The notes: a model not told the origin generated them from the sequence alone. Shown: positions 36,001 through 46,849, numbered from the stretch's first letter. The stretch is 64,000 nucleotides of DNA from Mytilus galloprovincialis (GCF_965363235.1 NC_134839.1:59487560-59551559); one strand, 5' to 3'. A program made the numbers and translations.

Positions 36001-39000
36001 TAAATCGTCCATCCACTTTTTGAAGGACGTGTATATATATTCTTTTCCAACTATGACCCGATAACATGTTGACTTTAAAAACACATTTTAATTATTTTAT
36101 TTTTGTTATTAATTAATGACATTCGGATGTCTTGTTTTTGTTGTTGTTCGTGTAACCGATCAAATATAGTACTTAAACATATTAATATATTTGAGTATTA
36201 TATTTGTTACTACTGTTATCGAGTCGATCGTCTGATAGAAAAAGAACAAGTTCGCTGTATTTTGATTATCTTCATTATACGATGATAGTGTTAGGTCTAA
36301 ATCAGGATTATGTATATGTAATGCACATTTCCGAGGATCAAATTCAGCTATTATTTTATTTGGCAATCGCCAATGGCAGTCAGCAGGGTTTAAGAACATC
36401 AGTTGTTCGACCTGGTAGTCAAATGAGTTTTGTTGAAATATACTTTTTCACTTTTTTGGTCTTTTGGAAAATGTTATTTGTGCTGTATTTAGACCCTTCT
36501 ACAACGAAATTTGTTTTACATGCACACGTATAAAAATTGCGGTTTTTATCCAACGCAATCATAGGTTTGAACGTAGTTTTCAAAATTCATAAGTTAACTG
36601 GATTTTGCCGTACACTTTTTTTCGTCTCTGCAGAAGATGATAAAATTAACAAACAGTTGAGTTTACCTTGATATGGTCCACTCAGGTACACAGTTTAGAT
36701 AACCAATTATTGTCAGGTATCTTTTGTTCATCTCATGTCCATGTCAATTAAAAATGCTCACTTTAATTTTTACCTGTGGGGACGTTCTCAAACCTGTTTC
36801 CTAACTTAGTTTATTTTGGCACCTTCTTGAGGAATAAAAAAAAGTGCACGGCAAAATCCTGGTAAGTTTTTATTTTTCTAAAACATAAAACATACTTAAA
36901 ATTCATTTGTCTAGGGCATGCTATGCCTGAATTTTTTTACAGATGCGCAGGTTTGTCTGTACTCAGAGTAAATTTTGAGGTGAAAATACGGCCATTTTAG
37001 CCATAGGGTCCACATGAACCTTAATGACTGTTATGGAATTTCCCGAGACCTCGGTATCACTGCATGCAGCTAATAAGAAGGCTATCTTTTCGCTCGAATG
37101 CAAATGGTGTAACTGCGAATGATCGTGCCCAATCAAGACGTGCAAATGGTTATGGTACCGTGTGGAAGTAAATGTCATCCTAAGCGTAAATTTAAGAATA
37201 CAATTCGCGATGAAAACTAGCTGTGGCATCAATATTTGATTTTTATATAGCCTTTGGATTATAAAATCAATACATTTTCATGTAAACATCATTGTTTTTT
37301 TTTAGATAAAGTTAATTAATATTTGAAAAAATACCTATATGGTCCAAATACTCATATGGTCCGGTTTGTTAATAACCAAACCAGCATATATACTCATATG
37401 GTCCGACCATACGCGTACGTGACCATACGCGTATGGTCAAAATACTCAAATGTTCCGGAACATATGTATATATTCAAATACGGAAAGTTAAGGCACGGAC
37501 CACAAAAGGTGGCATGAAAAAAAGAGGGGTGTAAATTTGAAAAAGAGAATGCGTATGTTATTAATGTACATGTTCAAGCCTAAATTACCGCCTTCATTAT
37601 TCACTGTAATTTCAACTGCAAGGAAATGTTCACCGATTTGATCTCATAAACAAACGACATTAATAGATGTTTTCAAAGATAAATTACATGAAAACGGATG
37701 TTATGGAAACAAAAATAGCATCAATTACAATACATCTTCTTATTTTTGTATATAAGTGTTATATATCATGTATCAACGAGAAAAATCTGAAAATTCCGGA
37801 AATTTAATACATGCATGCATTGTTTTATTGCATATTCTATTACATGCACGAATAGCTGTATCCATCTAGTCGTATTATATAACCCCCTGCGAACATAGTT
37901 ATTCATTTCCAAGTGAGCATCTTTACGATAAACAAATTCTTCATATCTGAAAATAGTATTTTATCCCTCAATACCCTTGGTACTTAAGCATTCTTTTGCT
38001 GAACTTCCACTTTATAGTGGCATTTTAATACATGTCAAGTATGAAAAACAGCCTGATAGCCATTTAACTCTCATCTTTAAGGTTATTACATACAACCTAT
38101 AACTTATATGTGACAGGTTTTATCTGTAAAATACCTACTGCTGGAAATTCCTTACACAATTTAAATCATCTATGCTAAACTATTTGGTAAACTATTTCAT
38201 TCATGTTGGATATAAATATTTTCCCCATCATAAACACAGATAATTTATGTTTAAGATGCTAAAACGTTTGAGGGAATCGGGAGACTCGCCTCAACTGCTT
38301 TTGTCTTCCTTGGTCATTGTGTTGGTTGTTGCCTTTGTTTTCTATACTAATATTATCTATATGAAAATTGTTTACATCTCATAATTTTACGTCTCCTACC
38401 CAAGAACAAAAAGTAAAAGACATGTTAAACCCCTGAGCCTCTATCATAGAACATGCATGTTAAACATATTGTCTCCGTTATAAAACAGTCATTTGAACTA
38501 AGGGCAGACGTCTTATAATTTTTTTCCATGTGTTCATTTCTTATAGAATTGTTATTTCTTTGCTATTAAAATATTATGTTTGTTTTTGTTTTTGTTTTTT
38601 GTCACAAATTAATTATGTTTATATGACAATAAAGCTATATATATAATTTATAGATACTCTTGTTTTTGTAACTTCATAAATCAAAACAAGTCTCAATAGA
38701 CATTTGCCCCTCAACATCAAATTGTTTGTAAGGAAGATTTTATATCTCCTCTCAAATTGTAGTGTTATAATAACTGTAAACATTATAAAATTTGTGATTC
38801 GTTTAATCCTTTGGTCAGAAATTATATATATACATTGATTATACATGTGTGTTCAACTGTTTCCACAACAAATACCATTAAAACAGTTGATTTAAACATG
38901 TATACGAATATTTAGAAAGAGGGCAAATTACAAGACAAAAGGTTATTATACCATTTAACAATAATAATAGTTTCCTTGTCACAATAACACATGCCACTGG

Positions 39001-41616
39001 TGACATTCATTAAAGGAAATACTAACAATAAAGTCACAGAAAATGATGTGTATAACCATGGAAGTATTGATATAATATATTTCCATGGTATTTCACATCA
39101 TATTCTTTTTCTTAAGGGGTGGGGGTGAGTGGGAGTAGGCAGTTAAATCATATGATGCAGTTACCAAAAATAGATTAAAAATTAAGGATTGTGCAGATTA
39201 AAAACAAAATATCAAGTCTACGCCAATCCATCTAAGTTATATATTTATATGTGAATCCGTTATAAGTAAACGAGTCAAGATCTGAATTTTGAATACTTTT
39301 TTGGACCTTTTATAGCTTGCTGTTCGGTGTGAGCCAAGGCTTCGTGTTGAAGACATTGACCTATAATGGTTTACTTTTATAAAATGTGACTTGGATGGAG
39401 AGTTGTCTCATTGGCACTCATACCAGATCTTCTAATATCTATCGGTAAAGAAAGAAGTATATCGCTTCTTTTACGTATATTCTGTTAATCTCGCTAGCTT
39501 TTTTCTTCGTATTTTTAACACTCATATATTAAAGTGCCTAAACATTTTGTAATGGGTGATGAAAGTTATAATATACAATATACAAACAAATACATGTATC
39601 AGTGTGTACATGGAAGTTTTAAAATCAATGCTTTTACTTTCCACTTAGTTAGCTGAGTGCTTAATTAATGGTTGAAGTTCATATTCAGTCCTGCTAGTAG
39701 CCAATGTTTCGGTCTTGGATTAGTTGAAATGGTTATATGTACCTTTTTATTGTAAAGTTTCATTTAACAGATTTTTGTTTATGTTAAAGCTTATTCTGCA
39801 CAAGTAAATTTTACCTGGTGAACAAGAAACGGAGATGTAGTATAAACTTCAGTGAGAATCGAAGGTAACCGTAGGAACAAATTATAAGACAGACATACGA
39901 AGAGCACCATTCAGGCAGTTGCATTGGTATCTATGTGCCACTAAATCCCGCCATGTTTACCTACCACTCAAATTTAAATGAGTAATATCCCAAGAGTAAA
40001 TTCTATCAAGGATTATACTAGTTTTATAACTTTTAGACTAATTTTAGTTAAATTACTAATCTGATTATGATATCTAAAAACATAGTTATGAAAAGGGTAA
40101 ATTGTTTTAATTAGCCTAGAGAGTAAACCATGTCACTCAATGTCAAAACTGAGTATTAAATTACATATCAAAGCATGTGGCTATGAAATAAAATTGATCA
40201 TAAAACAAAGAGAATTAAAGTATAAAATATCAAAATTGTGAATTTTATATTAAAGTCCTAAATATTTAAAATGAAGCTGTATTTTCCCCTGGTCACATAT
40301 ATTTGTATATCTGTAGAGGACCATAGTATGAAATTCAAAACAGTGTAGCTGTGGCCATTGATTGACACATTAAAATCATTCATTGACTGGGACAATTTAG
40401 GTGAACGTTTGTATGTAACGACCAATGCTCACTATGTACTTTTAAAGACACTTAAACTATGGGGTCACCAAAGGTTCTCAACACCTAATTAAGTAATTCG
40501 AAAAATTAATCAGAAATAACACGATATTTTGATTTATATCAATTATATAAATCAAAACACAAAGGTTATTCCTGATTAATTTTTCGAATTATTTTATAAT
40601 TAAAGGCGTTAAGAAACCTTTGGTGACCCCACAGTTTAAATGTCTATCGTAGGTACGTCATGAACAGTGGTTGTTACAGACAAACGTTCACGTAAATTGT
40701 CCCAGTCAATGGATGATTTTGATGGGTCAATCAATGGCCACAGCTACACTGTTTTGAATTTCATACTATTTACATAATTCCTTTTATATTCGGTAAATTG
40801 ACCGAGTGATTAACGAGAAGGTCTAAAAGATACACATGTGATTTCCCATATTGTTTAAATAGGGTCTATGTGCTACAAATGCGCGCAATGTTTTTCTTCC
40901 GATAAACATTTAATGATGGTAGTTTTATAAAGGTCTCTCAATAGTCTGTCCAATAAATATTTCGTCTTGCAGTTGAAGAGGAGAATTAAAATTAAAGATT
41001 GCCTCTGTTGGCCATACTTAATTTTCCTCCCGGTCAAAGCCAAATGAAGACAGTTTGACCTTCAATACACCAATCCTACAAATATTTGATAAAATCTGCC
41101 TAGTGGTTTCAGGAAAGTAAATGATTGCAAATGTGAAATGTAAAACGACGACAGATGACAAGTGATTGCATTAGCTCACATATACAAATTTAGAGATGAG
41201 GTATGATTGTCGATGAGACCACTCTCTACCGGAGTTGAAAGGGGATGATAGTAAAAAAATCATATAAATAGACCACATTCAACAACCAAACCACCCGGCC
41301 ACCCCGTATGGCTAGCCCTGAAATGTGAAACAATTTAAAAAACGAGAACTTAAAGCCTAATTTATAACAAAACAATTTACGAAAATCAAACCGTCAGACA
41401 TGATCCAACGATAGGCTCAATGTGACTTCAAACAAAAACAAAAACACATTATAATGTATTCAAAAAAAAATAAAGTATAATAAATTAAAAATATTACTTA
41501 CCATGATGTGTTGATAAAACGAAAATCCCAGCAATACAAAAAGAAACAAGAATGGCCACTTTTTGATGTCTTTTCCCCAGTAACACTATATTCTTTACAC
41601 GTGTATGAATGCTCAT
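27072..41616 (-). CDS. Carbohydrate sulfotransferase, type II Golgi membrane enzyme (exons 41502-41616, 29523-30162, 27072-27864)
   Basis: Exon 1 (ATG at 41616) encodes a short basic tail and a membrane anchor (~20-35) and ends at GTAAGT. Exon 2 follows a strong pyrimidine-rich acceptor, exon 3 follows 'atgtgtttcag'. Junction phases fit (1+2, 2+1) and total 1,548 nt, giving 515 aa plus stop. Residues ~43-195 are a polar stem. TYLRSGST (~202-209) is the 5'-phosphosulfate loop and IRDPRGSYQSR (~349-359) the 3'-phosphate motif of PAPS-using sulfotransferases; FYIYEPLKP follows the first loop as in CHST1/3-type enzymes. Expected role: transfer of sulfate from PAPS to glycan sugars in the Golgi. 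It is longer than usual members (about 400-480 aa) because of the stem. Intron 1 (30163-41501) is 11.3 kb and repeat-packed; intron 2 holds a nested MITE. The acceptor sugar cannot be told. Confidence 0.9.
28544..29131. mobile_element. 588-bp MITE with CACGGGGGGG termini and 8-bp TSD
   Basis: The ends CACGGGGGGGTAACTT and AAGTAACC...CCCCGTG are inverted. CGTCCAAC flanks both sides (28536-28543 and 29132-29139). An 8-bp duplication fits hAT-type (or P-type) transposition. The right end has a C run of about 16. It carries a second MITE inside and sits in intron 2 of the sulfotransferase. Confidence 0.85.
28693..28850. mobile_element. 158-bp MITE nested in the CACGGGG element, CACCTTATCGCTATT termini
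   Basis: CACCTTATCGCTATT at the left end is the exact inverse of AATAGCGATAAGGTG at the right. TA flanks both ends, a Tc1/mariner-like target. Contains two 'gacgtcaa' words. Confidence 0.85.
30240..30700 (-). repeat. Two adjoining mussel repeats in sulfotransferase intron 1
   Basis: 30280-30430 is the inverse of part of 10087-10316 ('aacgccatggctaaaaaat', 'taagcaacacgaacccc'). 30461-30700 has 'aaagagacaacaacccgac', 'gctggctcattacca' and 'aatgaacgccaaaac', matching the order at 55255-55500. Confidence 0.75.
31600..32880 (-). pseudogene. LINE ORF2 C-terminal half, broken (5'-truncated)
   Basis: Reading from 32880 downward: FADDLLILSESKEGLQNSL, the catalytic FADD motif of a reverse transcriptase, then FSFLGML-type sequence to 32589; a single TAA stop near 32587 interrupts the frame, which continues to 31989; then a frameshift into 31999-31697, where CHKC...HFLLYC is the C-terminal Cys/His motif. 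The upstream endonuclease and most of the reverse transcriptase are missing. It is divergent from the LINE at 15.5-20.5 kb. Confidence 0.85.
32910..33198 (-). repeat. Bivalve repeat with 'gcagcaacccaacaacggat'
   Basis: Contains 'gcagcaacccaacaacggat', 'tttgctctaaatgctttaat' and 'tataagccaaaagcaac', which I recognise as a common marine-invertebrate repeat. The 90-codon minus frame here is incidental. Confidence 0.55.
33204..34023. mobile_element. 820-bp MITE, AGCCTCGGTCACAC termini, TAA duplication, packed with TCCGTT/AACGGA
   Basis: AGCCTCGGTCACACC at the left mirrors GGTGTGACCGAGGCT at the right; TAA flanks both (33201-33203 and 34024-34026), which fits PIF/Harbinger. The left half is full of TCCGTT and GACGTCCG, the middle has the inverse AACGGA. 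A partial second copy of the terminus ('gcttcggtcacacc') lies just inside the left end. Open frames of 90-122 codons here arise from the repeats. Confidence 0.85.
34625..35255. repeat. Repeat with three ~160-bp tandem units and a CCCGCC run
   Basis: Units starting near 34720, 34870 and 35030 each contain 'tcaagaaccataactcctga'-like and 'cagtaacaacatattaaaat'-like words. They end in 'cccgcccgcccgcccgccg' (35189-35207). The outer parts 'gcaaaccggatttatt' and 'aaaaatccggttaaaa' are loosely inverted, so it may be a transposon. Confidence 0.7.
35480..36090 (-). pseudogene. LINE ORF2 C-terminal fragment, frameshifted
   Basis: From 35867 downward: GGYKLRTYNLFK, then FAKFRCGVAPLRIETGRFE and CENCMNILEDEAHVIF, the end of a LINE ORF2 with its Cys/His motif (CxxC...H). 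An upstream part in another frame (36084-35785) includes NWNFYVRKTFSEYNAEHLY, so at least one frameshift separates them. It belongs to a LINE lineage distinct from the 15.5-kb one. Lies in sulfotransferase intron 1. Confidence 0.75.
37330..37480. mobile_element. Palindromic 'ccatacgcgtatgg' element, copy 1
   Basis: Runs of ATATGGTCC, GACCATACGCGTA and TACGCGTATGGTC. It shares its end sequence (TCCGGAACATATGT) and internal words with 43318-43560. Confidence 0.8.
38256..38384 (+). CDS. Candidate 42-aa single-pass membrane microprotein
   Basis: ATG to TAA, 42 codons: MLKRLRESGDSPQ followed by a hydrophobic run (~14-35) and a short tail. The first half has more G and C and a less biased codon mix than the surrounding AT-rich DNA. 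It might be a first exon of a type II membrane protein, a microprotein or chance. No family recognised. It lies antisense within intron 1 of the sulfotransferase gene. Confidence 0.25.
   Translation: MLKRLRESGDSPQLLLSSLVIVLVVAFVFYTNIIYMKIVYIS
39298..39443 (+). repeat. Mussel 'gagttgtctcattggcact' repeat, uninterrupted copy
   Basis: 'gaccttttatagcttgctgt', 'ttgacctataatggtttac' and 'agagttgtctcattggcact' in order. Other copies: 14712-15035, 49475-49545. Confidence 0.8.
40323..40769. mobile_element. 447-bp near-perfect palindrome (MITE)
   Basis: Left arm starts ATAGTATGAAATTC; right arm ends GAATTTCATACTAT. The arms (~210 bp each) match through 'cagtgtagctgtggccattg' and 'ggggtcaccaaaggtt'-type words, with few mismatches, and meet in the self-complementary 'ttttgatttatat'. 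There is almost no loop. Lies in sulfotransferase intron 1. Confidence 0.9.
41190..41450 (+). repeat. Diverged mussel 'gagacaac' repeat
   Basis: 'gatgaggtatgattgtcgat', 'gagaccactctctaccggag' and 'ccgtcagacatgatcc' keep the motif order of this family but are more diverged than other copies. Confidence 0.6.
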
Positions 41617-43009
41617 ACTGTACTGTCATTCTAAACACATGAATATGACATTTTATGTTATTAATGCTATAATAATATCATAAATAATGCGTATTGTATA
41701 AATATGTGACCAATCCTTTAATAATTAATGCATCAATGCGTGGAAAAAACATTCATAGTATTTTCCTCAATTACTGTTTTTTTTTTTACAATGAAGCTAT
41801 ACTGACTCTAAGTTACAGCCTGCAACCAAAATTAAAATTGAAATAATACTTGTAAGCCCTGCCTTCGCCTTGTCTTAAAAACAATGTACTAGAACTTTCA
41901 GTAAAATCCTGATTATTGACATACCATCTGTATATATACTATATATACATGCCAAATATGTTTTATTATATCTTAATTCAGCGTCGTACATTTTATAGTT
42001 TTTTAAAAGATCAAAGTGCATATAAACAGGTCACCAGGTCTATTGTTAAAATTAATGTTTTGGAACTCAAACAGCAAGTAATGTCAAATTCCAGCGTATT
42101 TTATAGTCTCTAACACTGTTAAATACTGCTATCTATCTGGATGCTGGGAAATATTAAAGTTTATTCACCATCATTGATTCCAGATCAAAAACGTTTAATC
42201 CGGACTCAGCTAAATATACGCGTAGTTTATGTTATATAGGTTATCTTGAAAAAAACAATCCTTTTCACATTACCTAAAGATCTTACAAAAAGAAACTTAA
42301 TAGACTGTAGGAAATTTGCATGAAATTGAAACACATTTGAAAAAAGATAAAATGTTACTATAGGGAGTCTGTCCATTTTAATTAACCTGTAGCTAATTCA
42401 ATAAGTGAAACTCTAAAGCGATTTGAGTACATACATTTAGATAATTTATGACGACGAGAAATGCTATGAAACACACACAAATAGACACACACTCATACAT
42501 AAATAAATGGGATACAATGGATAGGGGCGCATTTCATTTGCTGCAAGTTTTTAAAAACATGAAATAATTGCGTCACTAGGTATTATTTCATTTGTCCTTA
42601 AAAATAAATACTGATTTATAAATACAGGTCAAATATAACAGAAACATTTTATATAAGATGTGTCATGAATGCGAGAAATTGTGTAGGGTATCCCCCGGGA
42701 TAATTTAACCAAATGAGAGTTCATAATCATTTTTTTTACAAAATGGAGACTGAGTGATGGGTTAAGAATTGCACAGTGTTCATATGTACACGGTGACAAG
42801 GTGGATGTGACTTATTTGGAGACAAATAGAGAAGGAAATACGTGTGTATTTTTTATGACCACACATAAAAGATATCTATTGTATTGAACAAGAGATACAT
42901 GTACAAGTCGTAATGATATATATATAAATAAAAATTTGTAAAACCAGAAACACAATTGGCGTGGACAGCGAAACCACTACAATAACACTGAATGAAAGCA
43001 ATCAACCAC

Positions 43010-43197
43010 TGTTGAGGGGGAGGGAGGGTGGACGTTTATCGAGACTACGGGGTCGAGTGTTTTTAAGCTCGGGATTTCGGAATTGATCCTTTAGGTATCC
43101 GGGAATTCTTTTTTCGAATTTCGGGATGTTGGGATTTAAATTTCTTTAAATTCGGGATTTTGGGATCAGGAATCCTCCTACCCCTCACTGTTTAGAG
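43010..43197. mobile_element. G-rich MITE 'cgggatttcggaat', copy 1
   Basis: Ends 'ttgagggggagggag' and 'cctacccctcactg' are roughly inverted. Interior has repeated GGGATTT, TCGGGAT and 'tgtttttaagctcgggat'. The same words occur inverted at 54031-54180. Confidence 0.7.
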
Positions 43198-43317
43198 CCG
43201 CAGAAAGTACAATCTCAGCATTTAAAAAGTAAATCAGTTATTCAGTGTCTAATGTGATTCGATTTCAATATATATCTATAATTATTCATACTGTATACCT
43301 GTACATGTAACTCATAT

Positions 43318-43560
43318 ATATATGTTCCGGACCATATGAGTATTTGGACCATACGCGTCTTTTTGATGAACGGTCATACCATATGAAGAGTTTAGAAGTA
43401 TTAAAAGTAAACTGTATAACAGAGTGTAAATTACCTCGACCATACGCGTACGGTCGGACCATACGCGTATGGTCGGACCATATGAGTATATACCCATATG
43501 GTCATGACCATACGCGTATGATCCAAATACTCATATGGTCCGGAACATATATATTATATA
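43318..43560. mobile_element. Palindromic 'ccatacgcgtatgg' element, copy 2
   Basis: Terminal inverted repeats TATGTTCCGGACCATATGAG and its inverse at the right end, with several GACCATACGCGTATGGTC palindromes between. About 80 bp of unrelated sequence (43385-43435) lies inside. Confidence 0.85.
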
Positions 43561-44000
43561 TTTTATACTATTTACCTGTAAAACTGGGGCAAATGAAATG
43601 TTTTATTTTGGGGCAAATGAAATATGGCTTATTGTGAGAATGAAAGATTGGTGTGTCAAAAATGATATGCTAATTGACTCGCATGCAAAATACTAATATC
43701 TACAAAAATGTAGGATAAACAATTGTCAATACAAGCGATCGAACGAAACGCAACACCATTTTATTTTTATATTATATAGTTATTTGCAATCAAAAATGGA
43801 ATGGCAAGTATTTCTAAGTTTTAACCTGTTATAAAATATTAGTAGCTTATTTCTGTCACACCAATTTCGTTCTTACTACGCTAAAACAAATGTAACCGAA
43901 CGATCTTAATCATAATGGTGCTCAAGATTTTTACGCCTATGAACCGAATTGGCTTTTCTAAACTTGGAACGTACTTTAAATATTTGTGCTGTGGTGGGGT

Positions 44001-44159
44001 ATAATTCCTTAATGTCCTGCTCTACGCTCATTTTAACATGAGTAGGCATTATATTTGTCGATATTTTACATTTTATATGCGTTAGCGAGGTGTAAAATAT
44101 GATGAAACATAATGCTTCTCATGTTAAAATGAGCATAGAGCATGACATAAAGGAATTAT
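44001..44159. repeat. Inverted repeat, ~65-bp arms
   Basis: 'ataattccttaatgtcctgc' at the left mirrors 'catgacataaaggaattat' at the right; 'gctcattttaacatgag' mirrors 'ctcatgttaaaatgagc'. Confidence 0.8.
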
Positions 44160-44525
44160 CACGACACTTATACGACAAATACAATAATTTTATAGGTCGA
44201 AGCGCACGAAAATACCCCAAAAATATTATTTTTTAAGCGACGAACGAGTATCAGAACTGCCAAAAACGTGCTTGTTTTTTATAGACGTCAGGCCAGTGCA
44301 AGAACTGTTAAAAGAACGAACTTGGATCGCATTGTTGACACTACCCGATCCGGCCAAGGCTGTATATTCATTTAAGCAAGACCAAAACCTGTATTACGGG
44401 GGGACTGGTTCGGACGTTTTGAGAACTAGTTTGGTGTAACTAAACCTTAAATAATATTGGTCGTCATCTGTATACAAAATATCATGCTACTCTATGGATG
44501 ATTTCATTCTGACTAATTCATAATA

Positions 44526-44850
44526 CAACAAGAATGTGTCCATAGTACACGGATGCCCCATCCGCACTATCATTTTCTATGTTCAGTGGACCGTGAAAAT
44601 GGGGTAAAATCTCTAATTTGGCATAAGAATTAGAAAGATCATATCATAAGGAACACGTGTACTAAGTTTCAAATTCATCAAAAACTGCTTTGACCAAAAA
44701 AATTTAACCTAAAGCGGGACAGATGAGCGGACAAACGAACAAACTAACGACCGGACGAACGAACGAACGAATGCACGTATGTAGACCAGAAAACATAATG
44801 CGCATAAATGGGGCATAATAAATGGGGCATAATAAATGGGGCATAAAAAT
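44526..44850 (+). repeat. Bivalve 'gaacaagaatgtgtccata' repeat, copy 2
   Basis: Starts 'aacaagaatgtgtccatagt', contains 'tatcattttctatgttcagt', ends with 'acgaacgaacgaacga' and three tandem 'aaatggggcataat' words (44807-44850). Confidence 0.8.
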
Positions 44851-44955
44851 TAATATCAATATGATTATCAGAATTTCTGATTTTCTCATGTAAAGTTATT
44901 TTTCGGATATATCCAATATATAATTAATGTAAATCAGGGATTTTGTTTCCAATAG

Positions 44956-45053
44956 ATTCAAGAGTTGAACAGCTTGGTGAAAAGACGGAAGATATACTTT
45001 ATAATGTAAAGATCAAAGGAAAAGATTTAAATAAATCAGCCTATGTGTTTTAG
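44956..45053 (+). CDS. Candidate terminal coding exon of an unidentified gene
   Basis: After 'ttttgtttccaatag' (a good acceptor) the frame at 44958 is open for 31 codons (SRVEQLGEKTEDILYNVKIK...) to TAG. Composition is protein-like and unlike the AT-rich surroundings. No upstream partner exon was found, so it may be a lone exon, a relic or chance. Confidence 0.3.
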
Positions 45054-45330
45054 TACAAAACAATCGACAAGTTAGGAATGGGTTATATGAAGGACGCACT
45101 CATAGTTTTAATAGAATTAAATTAATTTTAACATACGTAGATAATTATGATCAGTAATAATACATTTATAATTTCATTATTTGTATATTTCATTAAAATA
45201 CGTTGTTACGATTGGCTTAAAGTAACTTCCCGTCATTCTGAAATCAACATTCATTTCAAATTGAAATGAAGCAGTCGTGAGGACATGAACTTCCACAATA
45301 CAGTTGAATAAAAGAAAAACTTGATACATG

Positions 45331-45375
45331 CAAGGATTTGTATAGTTATGACTATACTAACTATACAAATCCTTG
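45331..45375. repeat. Hairpin
   Basis: AAGGATTTGTATAGTT is followed after 12 bases by AACTATACAAATCCTT, a perfect 16-bp stem. Confidence 0.9.
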
Positions 45376-46127
45376 ATACATGTAGAAATCGTGTTTTCAT
45401 TATCCTAGCAAAGTATGTAGTTATAAGTATTGAATGCTACTAGTAGTAATTTTATCATAGTGTTGTAAAGGCGTTGACTGCGTACATTTTAGAACGAAGC
45501 GCTTCGGCGCTTCAAACATAATGTTCTTTGGTCAACGCTTTTATATCCCAATAAATTTACAAAAAGAAGCATTCAATTCTTAAATAATTTATATTCTTAA
45601 TAATTTATCTTCGTTCTAATTAATTCTACTATGTGAAAAAAAGACTTACCTATTTTTAGTAATCAGTAGATAATGGCCAATTCTGTAAGATAATAGTAAT
45701 ATCCATTAGTGAACATCCAAACTACAATTATCAATGACATTAATGTGGTAGCTGGTCATCACCTAATTATCGTTTATTAAGGTGTCATTTAATGTTAGAT
45801 AGTCCGGCTCAGATGGTCATCACATAATAATATCTCATCAAGTTGTCATTAAACACATATCCTTGAACTGACTCCCTGACTTCTGATCACTTCTTGTTAT
45901 ATGTATCCATAAGTATTAAATAAAATGAGTCGTATATGATTTATCGCTATTTGTATTACACCTGATTTCTTTAAATAAATCAACCTTACAAAAAAACGTA
46001 ATAAGAATGGATTATGATAAGACTGGGACTTTTTATATAAACAGTCCAAAGATAAGACCGAGTGACACGATTTTTATTTGCCATGGGTAACACGATGGGC
46101 TGCACCGGGGGATCAGATACTACTTGA

Positions 46128-46480
46128 GCCGTGGTGTAGTGGTTACAAATGTAGTTCATCGGACTACTGACAAAAAAGTTCATGGTTCGATTCCCCTACC
46201 GGAATGAAAATTTCAGGGACTGAATGTTCGGCTCTCCATTGACTCCATTTGCGAGTATGGTCTCTTAAGAAAACGGTGATAGTCTGTCAGAATGGGACTA
46301 CAAATGGCTGACCCGTGTAAAGAGAGCCATATCTCTTGCACGTTAAAGACACCCTTGTAGATTTCGAAAAAGGCAGGCTATGCCGCTACAAGGCAGCACT
46401 CGCACCCGCAAAGTGGAAAAGGATTAACATAAGTTGCAAAACTTGTTTCCCAATCAACTATAAATAAATATCATGTTTAA
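46128..46480 (+). mobile_element. tRNA-derived SINE
   Basis: The first ~75 bp have pol III internal promoter boxes: GTGGTGTAGTGG (A-box-like) and GGTTCGATTCC (B-box). The body contains 'cttgcacgttaaagacaccc' and 'ggcagcactcgcacccgca', which I recognise from bivalve SINEs, and ends near 'ctataaataaat'. It is not a functional tRNA gene: the cloverleaf is degraded in the anticodon region. Confidence 0.85.
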
Positions 46481-46849
46481 ACTAGCCGATCTAGAACGCC
46501 CAAATTTAAATTTTTTTGGTGAGAAATGCATTTTTGGAGTTTAGATAACTAATTTTTTGGTTCTATTTAGTGTGTGTTAGTACTACTGATTTTTTTTTAT
46601 AAATTTTGAAACGGTTGTCTTCGTTAAAATAATGGTGATACCATAAAATAAAGATCTTATACTTACTAGAATATAATTCAATTTTGATAAATGTAAGTAT
46701 ACACTTACGTAAAAAACTATGGACATAAATTTGGAAGTTAATTTCCCACACTTTCTAAATATAGATATACTCGTGATACCAAGCAAAATAATAACCAATT
46801 TCAGTTCTTCAAAGATATTTACCTAAATAAACTGAAATTGGTATGTTTA

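Larger units (their letters stand above)
36091..40322. other. Sulfotransferase intron 1, mostly unassigned
   Basis: Contains a minus-strand open stretch at 36160-36450 (LNPADCHWRLPNKIIAEFD) and another at 36963-37232, neither recognised and neither with good splice sites. Also the palindromic element 37330-37480, the microprotein frame 38256-38384 and the repeat 39298-39443. Confidence 0.35.
41617..44955. other. Upstream region of the sulfotransferase gene
   Basis: Presumably holds its promoter and 5' UTR, but I cannot locate a start site; no clear TATA box is placed. Otherwise only the repeats listed separately. Confidence 0.35.

Noticed and set aside
36160-36450. Minus-strand open stretch LNPADCHWRLPNKIIAEFD
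   Set aside because: Composition is protein-like, but no acceptor, donor or family could be supported.
36963-37232. 89-codon minus frame with several His (HDHSQLHHLH)
   Set aside because: Looked like a metalloprotease-type His cluster, but the spacing fits no motif I know and there are no splice signals. Left unassigned.
45655-45688. 33-nt candidate microexon on the minus strand upstream of the sulfotransferase
   Set aside because: It has AG and GTAAG borders but is not needed for the reading frame, and no transcript evidence can be seen; it could be a 5' UTR exon.
46128-46205. tRNA gene
   Set aside because: A and B boxes are present but the cloverleaf is not; it is the head of a SINE.
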